From the NCBI GenBank assembly GCA_030733815.1, contig JAUZQE010000026.1, positions 1-38,205 on the forward strand: DNA of 38,205 nucleotides, read 5' to 3'. Below the pieces are notes generated by a model. The model had not been told where the DNA came from. It ran no database searches and saw only the letters and a program-made list of their open reading frames with translations. This stretch comes from Yanghanlia caeni (GTDB taxonomy: Bacteria > Pseudomonadota > Gammaproteobacteria > Burkholderiales > Burkholderiaceae_B). A program made the translations under genes and the position numbers. The stretch's first letter is position 1. The number at the start of each line of letters is the position of its first letter. Positions 36,537-38,205 of the stretch are shown in pieces.

Positions 36537-38105
36537 CTACATCTCGCTTGCGGCGGCCACGGGCATGACGTCTGGGCGCAGGCCGCCCACTAGGGCGAGC
36601 AGCTCGGCGCAGTCTGTTTCCAGATCGGCCGCCTGTCGAGCCAGTTTGGCATACTCCTCGAGCGCCTGAATCTGCCGGGCACGACCCCCTTTGTGATTCT
36701 CGAGCGCACTCAGTAAATCACCCCGCACGTGACTCACCTTCAGCCGGTACGCATCGAAAAAGCCTTGAATTGCATTGCGCAGCTGCGGCTGGATATCGTT
36801 CTCGAGCACGTGGCGCGCCGAGGCGGCCAGCACGCTCGCCCCTGCCAGAGAGGAGCGCTTAACCTGATCGAGGTCCACCTCGAAATAGCCGGTGTTGACT
36901 TTGTACGTTTCCCAGCCCCAATCATCGGTATTGAACCAACTGCAAAGAGTTCCCCAGATGCCCGGCTTGCGTCGCTTGCGCGTCACCCTCTCGGTCTTCT
37001 CGCTGATCGCCTGCCCCAGCACGTCGGCCACCGACATGTCCAACGCAATGCTGTTGACACGTGGCAATGGAATAACGATATCGAAACCTTCGATGCTTTG
37101 TTGCACCGAGCGCGAGACGTGCTCCATCGCATCTGCGCGATGCCGGTCCAACTCCGCCGCAAACTCGTCGATGCCCGCTTCCAGGCAGGCCCGGAACGCC
37201 TGCTCGGATTCGTGCATCACCGTACGGACGGACTTCTCTACAAGATGAAGAAAGCTTTCCGCCTGCGCGGCGTCGGTGAACTTCATCCGTGGGCCGGTCA
37301 GTTCGACGGATGACGCGCCTTGCGCCTTCAGTGTGCCGTGTGTGAAAAATTCACCAAGCACCTGATGCAGCCCGCGCTCCATATCGCCTGCCGCCGCATC
37401 GAGTCGCCTCTGCGTGGCGCGCAAGGCCCGGCCAAGCGCATCTCCGGTCGTCGCCGCCATCGAAAGGATAGCCTCGCTGTCGCGCTCCAGCGCGTCAATA
37501 CTCTCCTGTAATTCCTTTGTGCTGCGCTTGTATGCGCCCACGTGGGCCTTGAAGAAATCGCCTGTGTCGCGGGCAATACCGTGCAGCTTCGATATGGCCG
37601 AGCACACGGCCACGCTGGCGGCGCTCCGGTACGCAACATCGATCACCTGCGACAAGGGATGGGCAAAGCCCGAACGCTGCCACAGTGCGTCAGCCGCACG
37701 CTTCATCAGCAACTCGTCGTTCACCGCGTCAGCCTCCCAGGTCACGCCCAGCGCCAGCTCCAGGAAATCGCGCACCCATCCCTCTCGGACATCGAGCCGT
37801 CGATGCTGCTGGATTGCATGACGGGCACGGCTTGCCAGGAAGGCGCGCATCGCTGAGCCTGGAAACACGTTTTCGTCCGGCACGGTGCCCTTCAACAGGC
37901 GGTGCGCGACGTAATGCCGGGTCGACTCTTCACTGTCGCTATTGCGATCCGCCTGGAACTTGTTCACCAGCACATGAATCCGGCCTGCCATCGTCTCGGC
38001 GACATCGAGCAGGTGCTCGCGCACCTGCGCATCGGCATCGGAGCGCAGCTGACCGTAATCGAGCACCGCCAAAACGGCCGAGGACCGGCTCAACTGGTCT
38101 TTGAC
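36537..38105 (-). pseudogene. Dynamin-like GTPase (RdcA/CrfC-like), 5' end removed by an IS
   Basis: The open frame enters from the IS junction at 38105 (V-K-D-Q-L-S-R-S-S) and encodes about 522 residues. It holds the region after G3 of a dynamin GTPase (SAVLAVLDYGQL), a G4-like VNKFQADRNSDSEE and a G5-like VFPGSAMRAFLASRA, then long helices of the stalk/bundle type. The P-loop, switch I and DxxG motifs are missing; E. coli CrfC is about 740 residues, so roughly 220 are gone. The track-like start is only a TTG without ribosome site, so a working product is unlikely. A membrane segment is not obvious. The remaining frame has no stop, suggesting recent disruption, or an assembly break at a repeat. 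Confidence 0.7.
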
Positions 38106-38205
38106 ATCCTCCCCCGCCTAAAGTCGGGGGATTCCTACTGCGCCCACCCCGGCATCGAGCCGGAATGAGTCGCTTCGGTGGGTTCCTGCTGCTGGCGGCA
38201 TTGCT
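38106..38205 (+). mobile_element. Left end (LE) of an IS200/IS605-type element, partial
   Basis: Right after TTGAC (38101-38105) comes a stem-loop with C-rich and G-rich arms (about 38109-38132, loop containing TAAA), then a second structured stretch with CCCACC/GGTGGG arms (38143-38148 and 38178-38183) enclosing a smaller CCGGC/GCCGG stem. Insertion 3' of a TTGA-type pentamer with subterminal hairpins is characteristic of IS200/IS605 left ends, and very similar hairpins are common at tnpB-bearing elements. The transposase and/or TnpB genes would lie to the right. The orientation (LE rather than RE) follows from the TTGAC flank and is less certain than the family. Confidence 0.62.

Noticed and set aside
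38099-38105. TTTGACA-like -35 box at the right edge
   Set aside because: It is the insertion target of the IS, with no matching -10 box downstream; the hairpin explains the sequence better.

Overview
This window is a GC-rich chromosomal segment from a betaproteobacterium, most likely Burkholderiales and probably Alcaligenaceae (Bordetella/Achromobacter/Pusillimonas-like). That placement rests on gene order and protein character; no 16S gene is present. Almost every base is coding, with many ATGA stop/start overlaps. No tRNA, rRNA or CRISPR array was seen.

Layout. (1) 1-118: right end of an IS200/IS605-type element, touching the 3' end of rnhB. (2) 118-14776, minus strand: the classic translation and envelope-biogenesis superoperon, in transcription order rpsB, tsf, pyrH, frr, uppS, cdsA, dxr, rseP, bamA, skp, lpxD, fabZ, lpxA, lpxB, rnhB. 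(3) 15065-19691, plus strand, divergent from rpsB: map, glnD, a marC-family membrane protein and dsbB. (4) 19688-27256, minus strand: a five-gene metabolic operon of a Pta/Ptb-type acyltransferase, acetate kinase, a divergent phosphoketolase, an MBL/beta-CASP RNase and an AMP-phosphorylase-like enzyme. A P2-type cation ATPase (27311-30040) diverges from it. (5) 30150-34450, minus strand: the conserved folC-dedD-cvpA-purF operon. (6) 34530-38105, minus strand: a tightly coupled module of a dynamin-like GTPase (5' end cut off), an RdcB/YjcZ-family protein and a patatin-like phospholipase. (7) 38106-38205: the start (left end) of an IS200/IS605-type element that interrupts the dynamin gene.

Two regions stand out. 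The operon at 19688-27256 combines enzymes that could turn RNA or nucleotides into acetyl phosphate and ATP, and its phosphoketolase has an altered thiamine-diphosphate motif. The dynamin/RdcB/patatin module joins membrane remodelling, a c-di-GMP-linked partner family and a lipase in one operon. It is now probably inactivated by the IS. The IS ends at the two window edges have the same orientation, so the window may be an assembly contig bounded by copies of one repeated transposon.
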